A DNA stretch of 64,000 bases, taken from positions 719,413 through 783,412 of the forward strand of contig NW_006499705.1 of the NCBI RefSeq assembly GCF_000471905.2, written 5' to 3'. Positions 24,801 through 37,503 of the stretch are shown here, one piece after another; within the stretch, counting starts at the first letter, position 1, and every line of letters begins with the position of its first letter. Made by a program: the position numbers and the translations under genes. The notes beneath the pieces were generated by a model, which worked only from the letters and a program-made list of their open reading frames with translations, was not told where the DNA came from and made no database searches. The stretch comes from Amborella trichopoda. Its lineage: Eukaryota; Streptophyta; Magnoliopsida; Amborellales; Amborellaceae.

Positions 24801-25185
24801 CGAGATTCTATCAGATAAGGTAGATGAGGTCAATTTGGAACGTCAAGAGTGCACGTGTCGAAGGTGGCAACTTAGTGGGTTGCCTTGTGCACACGCTATA
24901 GCAGCTATAAATGCAAAAGGAGATCCAATTTCTGATTACTGTTCTCCTCATTTATATGTAGAGACATATCGTAACACATTTATGGAGACCATACATCCGG
25001 TACCCGATAGAACTCCAATGCCTGAGGTTCGAGATTTCTTAGTAAACCCACCTCGTATTCGAAGACCGAGTGGGAGACCCAAGAAGAAACGGGTTAAGAC
25101 AGGAAACAACGAGGTTCGGCCTATACATTGCAGGAAATGTGGGGGCCTAGGGCACAACAGACAAAGATGCAAGCAGCCTGAATAA
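21833..25185 (+). CDS. PB1-MuDR-MULE-SWIM protein, array copy 1 (3 exons, 777 aa)
   Basis: Exons 21833-21874, 22799-23139, 23235-25185 (2334 nt, in phase, GT-AG). Order: Lys-rich exon-1 peptide MKTEKSPKKTKGKE; PB1 domain (about 18-110, ILLICNFGGQIVQ...); 16-residue repeats GDIENPxxxxxxVSC(x) (about 140-205); MuDR zinc-binding DNA-binding domain (about 219-292); MULE transposase core (about 411-585); SWIM finger C667-x-C669-x9-C679-x-H681; zinc knuckle C760-x2-C763-x4-H768-x4-C773. This is the architecture of the PB1-bearing MUSTANG (MUG-B) group of domesticated Mutator transposases. The DDE positions read D416, E480 (normally D, in ISEKQKGL) and E579, and the usual C-x2-H between D and E reads S-x2-S, so strand-cleavage activity is doubtful. 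The PB1 exon starts AGC AAG and lacks the ATG seen in copies 2-4, so the start must come from exon 1. Nuclear DNA-binding role inferred. Confidence 0.88.
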
Positions 25186-27313
25186 GCACATGGCATTTGT
25201 GTTTTCTTCAAGCCTATGTAAATGAATGATCCTTTTAAACGATAACAGAAAGCAAGGAAGTTTGCCTATTTGGTTGTCTATATTATGTTGTGGAATCTCT
25301 CTCGCTCTTTTGCATGGAAAGGATTGTTTGTAGGACCCCTAAATATGTTCATCCGGTGTAAAGGATTCAGCAGATCCGACATGCACTTCCCCGTCATGTT
25401 TCAATGCTTGGCTAGGAAACTTATTTTTCTGTTTTTCCTTCTCTTTAAATTTTTATGTTTTTCTTTGTTTTTTCTCCAAATAATTCTTGCAATTTGTTTT
25501 TTAAATACTCATTTTATACTGTATCCATATCACAATGTTACTTGTGGTAGGTATTTACACAATGATATGAAGAAAGAGGCCATACCTAATAGCATTGTAA
25601 TTATGGAGAAACCTGTTAGGTGTCTCTCTGCACTTTCTGTTCCATGTTTTCCAATTTCCATTTGTTTCTTATAAAGCTATTCAAATTTTTACATAACCAT
25701 ATCATTATTATTTTCCTGTGGAACTTGGCACTCGTTTAAATTTATCTATTGTAGATTAAGTGCCCCAATGAATGGGAAATATTAGAACAGATTTCTACTC
25801 AAAAGTATTCTTACAGAGGAAAACAGAAAGTTGAGCTTTTACCTTAATCAATGGACGGTAAGGATCTCAAGTGGATGGGGTTTCTATGAGTCAGCCGACC
25901 TATACTGTGCATGTACGGACCCCCACTTAAATCTGTCTTAAAAATGGATTTTTAATTGAAAATTTCAGGGATATAAGATCTAGGCTAAGATAATCATGAA
26001 TATGAAGAATCAAATAAAATTCTCGATATTTAAAATATGACTTTTTTAGGAAAATTTCTACACTGTCTAAAACTAAATTAATTTTAGCCTAGTGAATTTT
26101 TTACATCGTCTAAGCCATCTTAGAGATGGACATTAGTGTGTCAGCGGGCTCTTGCAACCGGCACCCGTTGACTCTGAATGACTTTTTCTTAAGAGGAATG
26201 ACTGCTAAAAGTTAAATATGACGCATCCTTTCTAAATCACTTGAAAAGACAACCCATAATCTAAGGATTTTTAATTTTTTTTTGCGGGTAAATACTGTAT
26301 CATGCTTCCTGTTGAATATCCAACGTCAAATCAAATTTGAACGATGGAGAATGGGGAAAACATGGCCTGTTTGTACACAATTTGAAGACCCCTTTATTGG
26401 ATCAATCTTAAAGTTGGAAAGCAAATGCACTCTAGAGGGCATAGTAAAGTATCCACCCTAGCAAATATAGTATCTTCCTATTTCTTTTACAATGATCATG
26501 CCATTTAAGCTCTTAAGTCTAAGGAGATGAGCCATTTCTATACCTCTCATTGCTTCGCTCCCGCAACCAATGCACCTGACCAGCTATTGGCTGGCTTCGA
26601 TGCCCGCACACCAATGGATCCCGAGCCCGATCCCGATCCCCAGGCTCTATAATTGGGAGGTAGCAACTTCATTAACCTATCTAAGCAAATATATTCTTAG
26701 GAAAAATGAATCAATCCCTAAACTGAGTTGATGGCGTGGCTTGATTTCCCTAGCACCTAACCTGATACATTTGAACAAACTTGAGGTTAATGGATTGTTC
26801 TTTAAATGGTTGTTTTTGAAAAATGCTTATTCTTGACTTACAACAATCATGCTAGAATTGTGGTGCTTTCAGAAACATGAAAATATTTGACAGTAAGCAC
26901 TTGATTACCCATGTTTTAGTGGCATCAATGGTTTGCAATGTCTTGTCAAGCAGTCCGAGCTTGTAGCCGAAACATGACTCTTAGCCGAATCCTAATTCAA
27001 CCATGAGAATTTAGATTGCCTTGAAATCAGGACAGTGAATGATTCAATAACGTCGAAAAGATACAATAAGGTTTTGATTCTTTGACACTATTTATCTTTT
27101 AAAATTGGCAAGTGTGAAACTTAGGAAGGAGACCTATAGAAAAAGAATACTGAATCTACTAATCCTAGTACCTGCTCATTATTTCAGGATTTTAGAATAT
27201 CACTTTGAAGTAGGTGTTTCGGCACTTGATTCTAATCATGCCAAAAGAACTCCAAAACCAAAAACAATGTCAAGCTTAATTTTTTCAACCTTTTTAGTTT
27301 TTTGAGGAAAAGT
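25186..27313. repeat. 3' flank of copy 1, duplicated behind copy 2
   Basis: Apart from insertions, this region aligns with 33319-37190: shared GTTCATCCGGTGTAAAGGAT, GTGTCTCTCTGCACTTTCTG, AAGTGCCCCA.CGAATGGGAA, TTCAGGATTTTAGAA and so on. It represents the 3' UTR and spacer of the copy-1 type unit. It has no other gene; a short open frame at 25270-25674 is not preserved behind copy 2. Confidence 0.85.
25875..26175 (-). mobile_element. MITE family D copy absent from the paralogous site
   Basis: Starts near GGGGTTTCTATGAGTCAGCC and ends near GTCAGCGGGCTCTTGCAACC; the interior has AAATCTGTCTTAAAAATGGA and AGCCATCTTAGAGATGGAC. The paralogous flank of copy 2 goes from GGTAGTGATCTCAAATG to ATGACTGCTAAAAGTTAAAT (about 34229-34268) without it, so the insertion is younger than the duplication. 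Confidence 0.75.
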
Positions 27314-29084
27314 TCATGGTGAGTGTGCCAACTCTTGCTTTGCCCTGGTTTTCAAAGGTTTTAGGACCCTAAACATAACCCAATTCCCTTCAAAATCCAC
27401 CTATGTTTCAAATCCTTGAGTTGACGCTTTAAACATATAAATTTGATAATCTTTGAAAAATTGACATGAATCATCCAAAATAATATAAAATGGATCATTT
27501 TAAAGCTGAAAATTTATTCTTTTTTATTTCAAATTCATGATTATGATAGTCAAGATGATAGACCTCTTAGCTCCGAAACCCTTCTCCTATATGGGTTTTG
27601 GAAGGGTCGAATGACTACAATAGGTGCATCCCAGAATGCCCCTAAACCCTACCCCACTTTTTAATCCACAAAATCAACCTCAACATTTTTGTAAATTGGT
27701 ACAGACCATTAGTTTAAGTGGCTCGAGAAATTCCCTAATGTTCTATTCTTCATTCTTATGTTTCCTTCTTTCTTTTGGCTAAGCATTTGATTGCTCATTG
27801 TTCAAAATAGATTTTTCTTTCTTTATTTTTTTTCTTGGGGTAGCTAGTGTTCAAGTAGATCTGTGTCCAAAATTTTGCAGGTCTGTCATCTCAACCACCA
27901 TGATTATGGGAAAAGAAAAATGAACTTTAAAAATGATCCATTTCCTACTCTGTTTTTTTTTGTGGACTACTGGCTCAAACTCTTACAAAGATTGTCAAAT
28001 CTGCTTGGTTTTTTAGCTTTAGATATGTAATGGATGTGGAAATAAACTTGCAATGACTTTTGGATGTGTTTAATATTCTAAACTTCCTGAATACAAAATC
28101 ATGACTCTGCCAATTCACCTGATACTTCTCCATTTGTAAAATTCATTAGTGTTCTGCATTTAATGATTAAGGACACGGTTTTTATGCGATACCCGAGACA
28201 CCTATTCAAATGCAGTCTCTTTCAAAATTTTATCTTAAGATGGATTTTGGGTCTAAAATTCTACAAGTCAATAATATCGACCGCCACACTCATGTATCTG
28301 AAAAAAATTAAAAAACTTGAACCTTAAATAGACCACGTGAACATATAGGTGAATATTCCATCATTGTTCATTTTAGTTCTTCACAGATTATCATATATAC
28401 ATAATTTTTGAGAAGCAAAATTATGGATCTAAAACAGAAATGCATCTAAATCTAGAGTGACTTAGGATGTACTTGAGACCCTAAATTCATATCTAGTATG
28501 GTTTTTTTTTAAGGCGGCTGCATTTGAATAGGAGGACCTTATACAATCATGAGAAAAGTTTAACTGATTGGGAAAAGTTTTAAGTGAGGTTTTGGTCAAA
28601 TGTGGTTTCATATTAGGTATGAATTTAAGATATAAAACACATCCCACATTACTCTAGATGTATTTTCTCCACAGATGTATGCTATTGGAACTTAAAAACA
28701 ATAGTGCATATGATGTAAAACACATCCCACATTACTCTAGATGTATTTCCTTCATAGATGTATGGTATTGGAACTTAAAAAAATAGTGCATATCTGATGA
28801 TATACATAGTTAAAATGAAATAGTGATGAGTGGTCCACAAACAAAGCTCAATATAATCTATTTTAAAAATGCGTTTTATTTTGAGATTTGCAATTTTTGG
28901 CCGTCGAGATTATCGACGTGTGAAATTCTAATTCAAGATCCAAATCTAAGATGGGCTCTCAAAAAAGACCGCATTTGAATAAGTGCAACGATTTACATGC
29001 CAAAACCCACTCCATTAAAGTTTTCCCAACCTTTTAATGCCATATACTTTTTCCTTCCGCTTCCTTGTATGTGTTAAGGTAAAA
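27314..29084. repeat. Spacer with a TIR-like element and an 85-bp tandem duplication
   Basis: 28165-29010 looks like an element with inverted ends: CCTATTCAAATGCAGTCTCT near 28203 and AAAAGACCGCATTTGAATAA near 28965, with a third related piece (GGCGGCTGCATTTGAATAGG) at 28514. 28632-28797 holds a direct duplication starting ATAAAACACATCCCACATTA / GTAAAACACATCCCACATTA, period about 85 bp. No gene. Confidence 0.6.
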
Positions 29085-29584
29085 AATTATATACAGTGTA
29101 AACTTTATATTATTGATGTAAGGCTCACCTCAAAAATCCTCGAAAAGAAAGTGTCCAACACTAGAAAAAATGGATTTCAAGTTTTGAACATAGTGCATCT
29201 TGTAATGCATTTTTGAGTCGTCAATTATTAAGATTTGCAAGTTTTCATAGATATGCTCGAATTAAATTATTTTTTAAGTTTAAAATTTTGTAATTAGAGA
29301 TGAAAATAAATTTTAAAGCTATCACAAGTATTGAAACCACATTCCTTGACACTATTTGAAGGTACGACTTACTTTAATGTTTAGGGCCTCAGCCTTATAG
29401 AAACGACACCCTTATCTAGATCATCCATTTTCAAGATTTTCAAATGTTTATAGATTTGCTTTGAATACACTAGTTTTTAAACTTCAAATTTTATAATTAG
29501 AGATAAAGATAAATTTTCAAGCCATTATAAATATTTTTAGTACTGAAACGACATCTTTAAATACTATTTAAAGGAAAATTGTTC
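29085..29584 (+). mobile_element. MITE family B copies (two, decayed, adjacent)
   Basis: 29085-29375 has GGCTCACCTCAAAAATCC, GCATCTTGTAATGCATTTTT and TATTGAAACCACATT. 29380-29584 has only the right half (GATCATCCATTTTCAAGATT, AATTTTATAATTAGAGATAA). The first aligns with 37195-37503 upstream of copy 3. Confidence 0.6.
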
Positions 29585-29875
29585 CCTGCGGCTTGGACTG
29601 CATTTATACAAGGGGTCAAGCAACCATCTTAAAGATAGATGCAAATAGGTAGTCCATTTAAACACAATTGTAACTAACGGTCAAAATGTTTTTTTTAATA
29701 TAATTATTATTTTTAATTTTTAAATTTTTTTATATTCATGATCTCCATATTAAAGATTATATATTCTCTAAAAATTAAGATCAAATTATATTAAAAAAAT
29801 AAATTTATTTCCAAGCCCACATTTCTACAATATGCGGGCTGGACGCATAGAAACCTGTCCTTATTTAAAAGTTAG
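29585..29875 (-). mobile_element. MITE family D copy, reverse orientation
   Basis: Ends CCTGCGGCTTGGACTGCATT and ATGCGGGCTGGACGCATAGA. It is the reverse complement of the pattern at 11037-11352, with CATCTTAAAGATAGATGC near the left end. Confidence 0.7.
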
Positions 29876-30054
29876 CCTTTACTCTGATCTTTGAGGGCCC
29901 TAGCCATATACAAACCCAACCCTAACATCAAAAGCACACTTCGTATATAGACGATTTTACAGTTCGCTCTTTTCGAAATCTTGCGCAAAACCAGCGACTT
30001 TTCTCAATGTTCTGCTGCAAATCTAAATAATGGAGTGAGACAAATATTGGGAAA

Positions 30055-33000
30055 ATGGAGTCTGAGAAAACACAGAAGCAGAAGAGGGCCAAGAGAAAAG
30101 AGGTTGTACACCACCATCATTTCCCTTCCACTCCGCTTTTTCTTTTCTTCTTTATTGTAAACTTTTGGGGCCATTTTGCATTATCATGACTAAATATATT
30201 CCTGAATATTAGATGAAATTTTGGGCAATTTCTTGCTTTTTGTCGGTGCAATTAATTGATTTGTACGTCTTATTGGTTTTTATTAAGAATGCCAGAAAAT
30301 AGAGCAGATTCAGAGAAAATTTTGTGAATTGAGCTTTAGTGCTCTTGATTTTGCAAATATTTCATGCCAGTGATTTATGGGGCTATCTATATTTGGTTAT
30401 GGAGGATATCTGATTTTCATCCTATTCCTGAATGTTTTGAGAAATTTTGGATTAGGGTTTGGTTCCATTGTTATCTGAAACTAGCTTCATTGTTAATTGT
30501 TCTGAGTTGTACTTTCATGATCGTTTGTTATAAATGAAGAAAAATGAAAGAGGAAATTATACAATATTGAAAATACATAAACTCTGAATATATATTCGTT
30601 CGGTTAATAGTTCTTTTTTTTTTCCTTTTGGCCCCTCCACTTTCCTCTTCATAGTACTTCTCTTTTTCCCTTGAGTTGTCTTCCATTACTACTGTCACTC
30701 TTTAATATCAATGTTTATTTCAGAGCATGGTTGTAGAGAAAGTGTTCTTGTTATGTCACTTTGGGGGACAATTCATTGGAAATACGAATGGTGGGAACAC
30801 CTCATATGAAGGCGGAGATACACGAGCGGTAATGATTCCTCGTGATATAAGTTTCAGTGAACTCCAATCAAAATTGGCCACGATTTCCAGCCTAAGAGCG
30901 GGGTCGTTTTCTATCAAATATCAAGCCATTGGTGCATCTTGCTTTGTATCTATTTATGAAGACAATGATGTCGAGACCATGCTTTGTCTGTTGAGCAAAA
31001 GCCCATGTATATCAGTTTATATTTTCAGGACTCATATTGGAGATACTGCGAACACCAACAGGTATTATCTATGTGTCGCATTTTTTACTTTGCATCGATG
31101 GAATGCGCTTCGTTTATGAACATATGAATTTTCATTGTACAGTGTTGAACAGAATGTGGGTTATGAAGATGGTGGTGTCACTGGGGATATTGAAAATCCA
31201 CTACTATTGGCGCCAGCAGTGTCTAGCATTCTGGATCTTGAAAATGCACAAAGATTAACACGAGGTATGTCTAGCAACCAAGATTTTGAAAATCCAGAAA
31301 GAGTGACACAAGGATCCTCCAGTGTTGAGGATCTTGAAACACCTCAGAGAGTGGCGCAACGTGTGTCTCGTACTCGTAAACGATCAGCAAAAGGACTGTC
31401 TAGTGTTGGGGAACGCATTCAAGATTCTGAAAGTACAGAAAGAATGAGAAAAGGATTATCTACCGTTGAGGATCTTGAAACTCCTCAGAGTGTATTGCAG
31501 GGTGTGTCTCGTACTCGTAAAAGATCGACGCGAGGAGTGTCTAGTGTTGGGGATCTTGAAACTCCTCAGAGGGTGACGCAAGGAGTGTCTAGTGATGGGG
31601 ATTTTGAAACTCCACTAACAGTGTTGCCTTCTACATTGGTAATTGGAGCAGAATTTCAAGATGCGCATAGTTTTAGAAAAACCTTGGTATCTTTTGCTAT
31701 TGCAGAAAATTTCGCTTTAAAGTTCATAAACAATGAAGCTAGTCGTGTCACTGCAAAATGTCGGGCAGAGGGGTGTACATTTCGCATTTATGCATCTCTT
31801 GTCTCTGGCATAAATTTATTCAGAATTAGAACGATGAACCCCTTGCATACATGTGACAGATTGCTAAATGAAAGTCATCCTCAAATCCAAAGTGAGTGGA
31901 TAGCTGATAAGATAAAGCAACACGTCAAAGATAATCCCCGATACAAGCCAAAGGAAATTATGAAAGACATTCACCGCAATTATGGTGTGCAAATAGGATA
32001 TTCACAAGCTAGGCGAGGAAAGGAGCTTGCGATGAAGATTCTTCATGGATCATATGACGATGCATATCACATACTTCCATCGTATTGCCAAAAGCTAATA
32101 GACAAGAACCCAGGAACCATTGCCAACATTGAAGTAGACAAAGAAGATAAGAGCTTTAAGAGATTGTTTGTAGCCTTTCATGCAACAATATCTGGGTTCT
32201 TACAAGGATGTCGACCCCTTATGGCCCTTGATGAAATGTTAATTAAAACTAAGTATTGTGGGTACCTATTGGCAGCAATAGCTATGGATGCTGAAGGTGT
32301 AATGTTTCCTGTTGCCTTTGGCATATCAGTGGCGGATGATGCCGAGAGTTGGGAATGGTTCTTAACCCAACTACGAGAGGCTTTGGTTGGTCCTCAAAGG
32401 AATAGATTGACATTCATCTCAGACCTACAGAAAGGGTTACAACCAATTTTGGAAACAGTCTTTCCAAATGATTTTCATGGGTTTTGTGCACAATCTTTAG
32501 CTGAGAGCTTTAACAATGACTTGAAGAATTGTGAGCTGACAAAATACTTCTGGAAAGTAGCTCGTGCTAAGACTCTTTTAGAGTTTAATTCTCGGATGGC
32601 TGAAGTTCGAGCTGTTTCTTCGAGAGCAGCAGTTTGGATCGAGGGAATTCTGGTAAAATTTTGGGCTGCTCCTTATATTGAAGGGATGAGGTACAATCAC
32701 TTAACATCCAAGCTTTTGGAATCCTTTAACAATTGGATTGGGGAATCGCGTCATCTACCCGTTGTTAAGTTTCTAGAGAGCTTACGTATGAAGCTGATGG
32801 AACACATACAGAAACGACGAGAGCTCGGTTCACAATGGACTTCAAAGATTGTTCCTAGTGCCGATGAGAAGATAAAAAGGAGAATGGCAAAAGCTGATTG
32901 TTTCCGAATCTTTCGATCCAATGGAACCCAATTTGAGGTTTTATCAGATCAGGTGGATGTGGTTAATTTGGAGTGCCGTGAGTGCACTTGTCGGAGGTGG

Positions 33001-33318
33001 CAACTTAGTGGGTTGCCTTGCTCTCACGCTTTGGTGGCTATAAATTCGAAACAGGAAACAATTTCTGATTATTGTTCTCACTATTTCCATGTAGAGACTT
33101 ATCGAAACACCTTTATGGAGACCATACATCCGGTACCCGATAGAACTCCAATGCCTGAGGTTCAAGATTTTGAAGTAAACCCACCTCGTATTCGAAGACC
33201 GAGTGGGAGACCCAAGAAGAGAGGGATTAAGACAGGAAATAATGAGGTTCGGCCTATACATTGCCGGAAATGTGGGGGCCTAGGGCACAACCGACAAGGA
33301 TGCAAGCAGTCTGATTAA
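30055..33318 (+). CDS. PB1-MuDR-MULE-SWIM protein, array copy 2 (3 exons, 853 aa)
   Basis: Exons 30055-30102, 30724-31061, 31143-33318 (2562 nt, in phase). Exon 1 encodes MESEKTQKQKRAKRKE; the PB1 exon opens AGC ATG, so translation could also begin at 30727. The domain order is as in copy 1. The linker is the longest of the array: about eight 16-residue repeats of SVEDLETPQRVxQGVS type, two of them carrying an extra RTRKRS block that could act as a nuclear localisation signal. MULE triad D492, D556 (ISDLQKGL), E655 is present; the C-x2-H site reads C-x2-S. SWIM finger and CX2CX4HX4C knuckle are intact. The body resembles copy 3, while from about 33110 the coding 3' end and flank resemble copy 1, so the gene is a recombinant. 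5' flank 29880-30054 matches that of copy 3. Confidence 0.88.
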
Positions 33319-34576
33319 GCACATGTTATGTGTGTAAAGCACATGTCATGTGGGTATTCTTCGAGCCTATGTAAATTAATGATCTTTCGAAACCATAATA
33401 GAAAGGAAGGAAGTTTACCTATTTGGTTGTCTATATTAAGTTGTGGAATCTCTTTCCCTCTCTGTTTGTGTTACGTGAAAAGGATTCTTTGTAGAACACC
33501 TAGATATGTTCATCCGGTGTAAAGGATTCAGCAGATCTGACATGCACTTCCCAGTCATGATTCAATGCTTGGCCCGGAAACATATTTTTTCGGTTTTTCC
33601 TTCGCTTACAATTTTTACGCTTTTCTTTGTTTTATCTCCCCATAATTCATGGCAATGTTTTTAAAATATTCATTATATATTGTATCCATATCACAATGTT
33701 AATTTTGATAGTTATTTACACAATGATTGAAGAAAGCGGCCATACCTATTGGCATTGTAATTATTGAGAAACCTGCTAGGTGTCTCTCTGCACTTTCTGT
33801 TCCATGTTTTCCAATTGATTATAGGGCTATTTAAATTTTTATATATCCATGTCATTATTTTTTTCTCTGGAACTAGGCACTCTTTTTAAATTTATCCATT
33901 ATAGATTAAGTGCCCCATCGAATGGGAAATGTTAGAACAGATTTCTACTTTAGCGCACATAGTTTTCTTTGTTGCTAGCGGGCACTATGTTTTTTCGCAG
34001 CAATAGCGCTATGTAGTTTTCTCGCAGCTAGTGCGCTTAGCACTACAGCTCGAAAGCAAAAACAATGGCCAGCGTGAAAGCCTTTGCACTAACACGCATC
34101 TGTTTCCTTACGTATTTTCACTAGATCGAAAGCCAACAAGCAACAGCTAGTGCGAAAGCTGTTGCGCTAACACATATTGTTAATGAGGAAAACAGAAGGT
34201 TGAGATTTTACCTTAAACAATGGACGGTAGTGATCTCAAATGCATTGAGAGATGACTGCTAAAAGTTAAATATGACACATCCTTTCAAAATCTCTTAAAA
34301 AGAGAACCGGTAATCTAAGGATTTTTAAGTTTTTTCGGGGTTGCATACACTATACTCATGCTTCCTATCGAATATCCAACATCAAATCAAATTTGAACAA
34401 TGGAGAACGGGGAAAACATGGCCTGTTTGTACAAGCAGTCTGAAGACCCCTTTACTGGTTCGATCTTAAGTTGGAAAGCAAATGCACTCTAGAGAGTGCA
34501 GTATAGAATGCACCCTAGTGAGCATAGTATATCGTCCTATTTCTTTTACAAAAATCATCCCATTTAAGCTCTTATT
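33319..34576. repeat. 3' flank of copy 2 (copy-1 type)
   Basis: Near-identical by eye to the flank of copy 1 from 25186, interrupted by the 221-base insertion at 33950 and lacking the family D MITE present at 25875. No gene. Confidence 0.85.
33950..34170. mobile_element. Small GC-rich insertion with TTAGCGCA termini (221 bp)
   Basis: Present in the flank of copy 2 and absent from the aligned flank of copy 1 (25799-25815). Ends TTAGCGCA and TGCGCTAA are 8-base inverted repeats. The interior is made of short variants of GCTAGCGGGCACTATG, GCAATAGCGCTATG, GCTAGTGCGCTTAG and GCTAGTGCGAAAGC in both orientations, in strong contrast to its AT-rich surroundings. It is probably a very small non-autonomous element; no family recognised. 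Confidence 0.65.
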
Positions 34577-34673
34577 ATGAGGGCCAAGTCAAAGGATATG
34601 TGCCACATATTCGAATAGCCTAGAGTTATGTACACTATATTGCCAAAAATTTGATTTTATTAGGCCAAATTGT

Positions 34674-36565
34674 TGGGTTTATGTGGCCTTCAATGCTTGT
34701 AAAATGAAATGATATAGTAGAACCTGAACTCAGTGGGAGTGTGGTCCCTCTTGGATCATACTAAGTAAACGATGGTTTGTTGATACTGATCTGTGCTTAA
34801 CGATCTAAGCCAGTCGGTTGGGAAAAACTCATGTTACCTAGGCATGAAGAACAAACCGATGATGGTTTATGGGTTAGCCTTTGATGAGGTCGGAGAACAG
34901 CCCGGATGAGTGAGCCGAGAGACTGTGTGACATTTGTGTATGATTATGGCCTACAGAGACGAGGGCCAAAGCTTCATCCATGTGCCATCACATGGCATGC
35001 ATATTGATAGATCGTTCGGGAACGCCAGTTATCCACCTTTGGGTGAAGCGTATGCATGTGCGAGAGATACCCTTATGCGCCATAAAGTTGTGGTCGCATC
35101 AGGTCGTGTGACCTTGACTCGCCTCTAGGGGAGGACCTGTAATCTACAGACTGGGATTGTGACCCCTTGATTCATCGACCTGACTTTGGTGACCCGCTAA
35201 TGGGCCCTTGCTTGGACTGGGGGTCATGAGAAACACTGGGTCGGTTTGATAAAGCTAGTGCACTCTATAGTCCACAGTTGAAGGTGGAGTATCCCGTTAT
35301 TACATATTAGATTCCTAAAACCATATAGATCATTTTCCCNNNNNNNNNNNNNNNNNNNNCAAATATATATTTTAAATTGTTTTATTCAATTTTTAAAAAT
35401 AATATTTTTTTTATAATATTCTATGGGGGCCATAGTGCACATGGGCCCACCATGTGGCATAAAGGGTAGCACGCCCGATCCTCTTTGGATTCTCTTGTTT
35501 GCTTTTAAGATAAGGTTAGTTCGATTTGTGGCATGTGGTCAAATCTTGGAAGGGATATATTGATTATGGCTTTTTATATTTTGTAGCAAGTTTGTTTTAA
35601 AGAGATATGATGAATTTGAATTGATATGGATCTTATCTTATTTATATTTGGTAGTATTTATCTACTTGATATTATTTGATATATTCTTATGGAATATGTG
35701 ACATGGATCGTACAATTTTATAGAATGCATGATATTTATTTCATTTAAATATATTGATGGGAAAATGGTTTAAGAAATGGGGCTAATGGTTCATGTACCT
35801 TCCATAATGTTGATGGTCCATCTATGGAATTGACAACTCAGATCTCTCACCTCACAAGTCACCCTTGATCGACGGTCTATGTTCAATCTCACAAGAAGAG
35901 ACAAGCCAAAGAAAACCCTAAGAAACCCTAATCTTATTCAAAGCCTATAAAAAGGGATTGTCTGTACCAAAAAATCTCTACACATTATCTTTCTACTTCT
36001 TTCTTAAAAAAGTTTATCTCTCTCTCTCACATTGTGAAAGAACCAAATGGTTATGAAGTTCTTCTCTCCTATCTCTCAAATATGGATTTACGGCTAAAGG
36101 TTTTCGAGTTTAGCAAAAAAAGAATCCATCTCTTTCAAACTAGATCCCTAAGAGCATTCACCTAGGGTTTGAGTTGGTGATCAAAGGGGCTCGTGTTCTA
36201 TTGGTGTGGCTTGGCCAAAATTTGCTTTCCCAATTCGAGATTGAAGTTAGACAGTTGATCCTGCGCCATCAGATGATAGTGCCTCGATGTGGGGTGTAAT
36301 AAGCCCAGTTGAGGTAATCTTCAGCACTCTTCTTTTTGTTTCTTGCAATCTTATCTTTTATTCTTAAACATAGTGTATAGTTGTTTCAATAGCATCAAGT
36401 TGATATGATCTTGGTTTTATTGTTATGTTGATTTTATTTTGAAATTTATCTTATTATAATAAAGACCACTTGTAAGTGATCTTTTACCAAAAAGAAAGAA
36501 AAAATATATATATATATATTTCTTGGTAAAAAATCACATAGATCTTTCTTTCACAAACTACAATT
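34674..36565 (+). mobile_element. Long LTR fossil, copy B (solo-type; interrupts copy 2 flank)
   Basis: Opens TGTTGGGTTTATGTGGCC, homologous to copies A (16123) and C (44735-46330, reverse) over its length, including CATGGGCCCACCATG, CCTTCCATAATGTTGATGG, a TATAAAAAGGG promoter-like motif near 35947 and TAAGTGATCTTTTACC near the 3' end. No gag or pol sequence lies inside, so it looks like a solo LTR. It occupies a site (34577-36590) where the copy 1 flank has an unrelated 140 bases. The gap at 35340-35359 lies within it. Confidence 0.65.
35340..35359. other. Assembly gap (20 N)
   Basis: Run of exactly 20 N inside LTR copy B. Confidence 0.95.
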
Positions 36566-37194
36566 GTTGGAGACTTTGCCATAGCAAATGAGCCACCAAG
36601 CAACTTCTTTAACCAAACTAAGCAAATATATTCTTAGGTAAAACCAGTCAATCCCAAAACTGAGTTGGTGGTGTGGCTTGATTTCCTGAGCATCTGGCTT
36701 GATACATTTGAACAAACTTGAGGTTTAGGGATTGTTCTTTAAACTAAAATGTTTATTCTTCGACTTCAAACAATCCTGCTGAAATTGTGGTGCTTTTAGA
36801 AACATGAAAATATTTGACAGTTAGCAGTTGATTACCCATGTTTTAGTGACATCAATGGTTTGGAGTGTCTTGTCGAGCAGTCCGAGCTTGTTGCCGAAAC
36901 ACGACTCTTGGCCGAATCCTAATTCAACCATAACAATTCAGATTGCCTTGAAATCAAGACAGTGAATGATTCTTGGTTACAAAATTTTTTCTCCTTTAAT
37001 GGAAAAATGATTTTTATTTCCTGCTAGTCAGGATAATGTTGAAAACATATAAGAAGGTTTTGATTCTTTGACACTTTTTACCTTTTAAATTTGGCATGTG
37101 CCAAACATAGGAAGGAAAGCCAGAGAAAAGAGTATTGAATCTGCTGATCCTAGTACCTGCTCATTATTTCAGGATTTTAGAAGGAAAAAGTTTG

Positions 37195-37503
37195 AGTAAG
37201 GTTGAGGCCCTAAACAATCAAATTAAGGTGCACATCAAAAATTCGCTATAAAAAATTGCTTCAATGCTGAAAAACTTCAAATCCGATCATCTCAACTTTG
37301 AGAGATATGGATATAAAAAACAGACTTCAAGTCTTAAAATAGGGCATCTTATAATGCATTATCTAGCTCGTCAATTTTCAAGATTTTCAACTGTTCATAG
37401 ATCGGTTTGATCCATATTATTTTTTAAACTTCAAAATTTATGACTAGTGCTGAAAATAAAATTTTAAACTATTATAAAGATTTACGGTATTGAAACCATT
37501 GTT
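37195..37503 (+). mobile_element. MITE family B copy
   Basis: CAAATTAAGGTGCACATCAA at the left, GATCATCTCAACTTTGAGAG in the middle, TACGGTATTGAAACCA at the right; aligns with 29085-29340. Confidence 0.65.

Noticed and set aside
25270-25674. 134-codon frame behind copy 1
   Set aside because: The homologous flank behind copy 2 does not keep the frame; it is 3' UTR.
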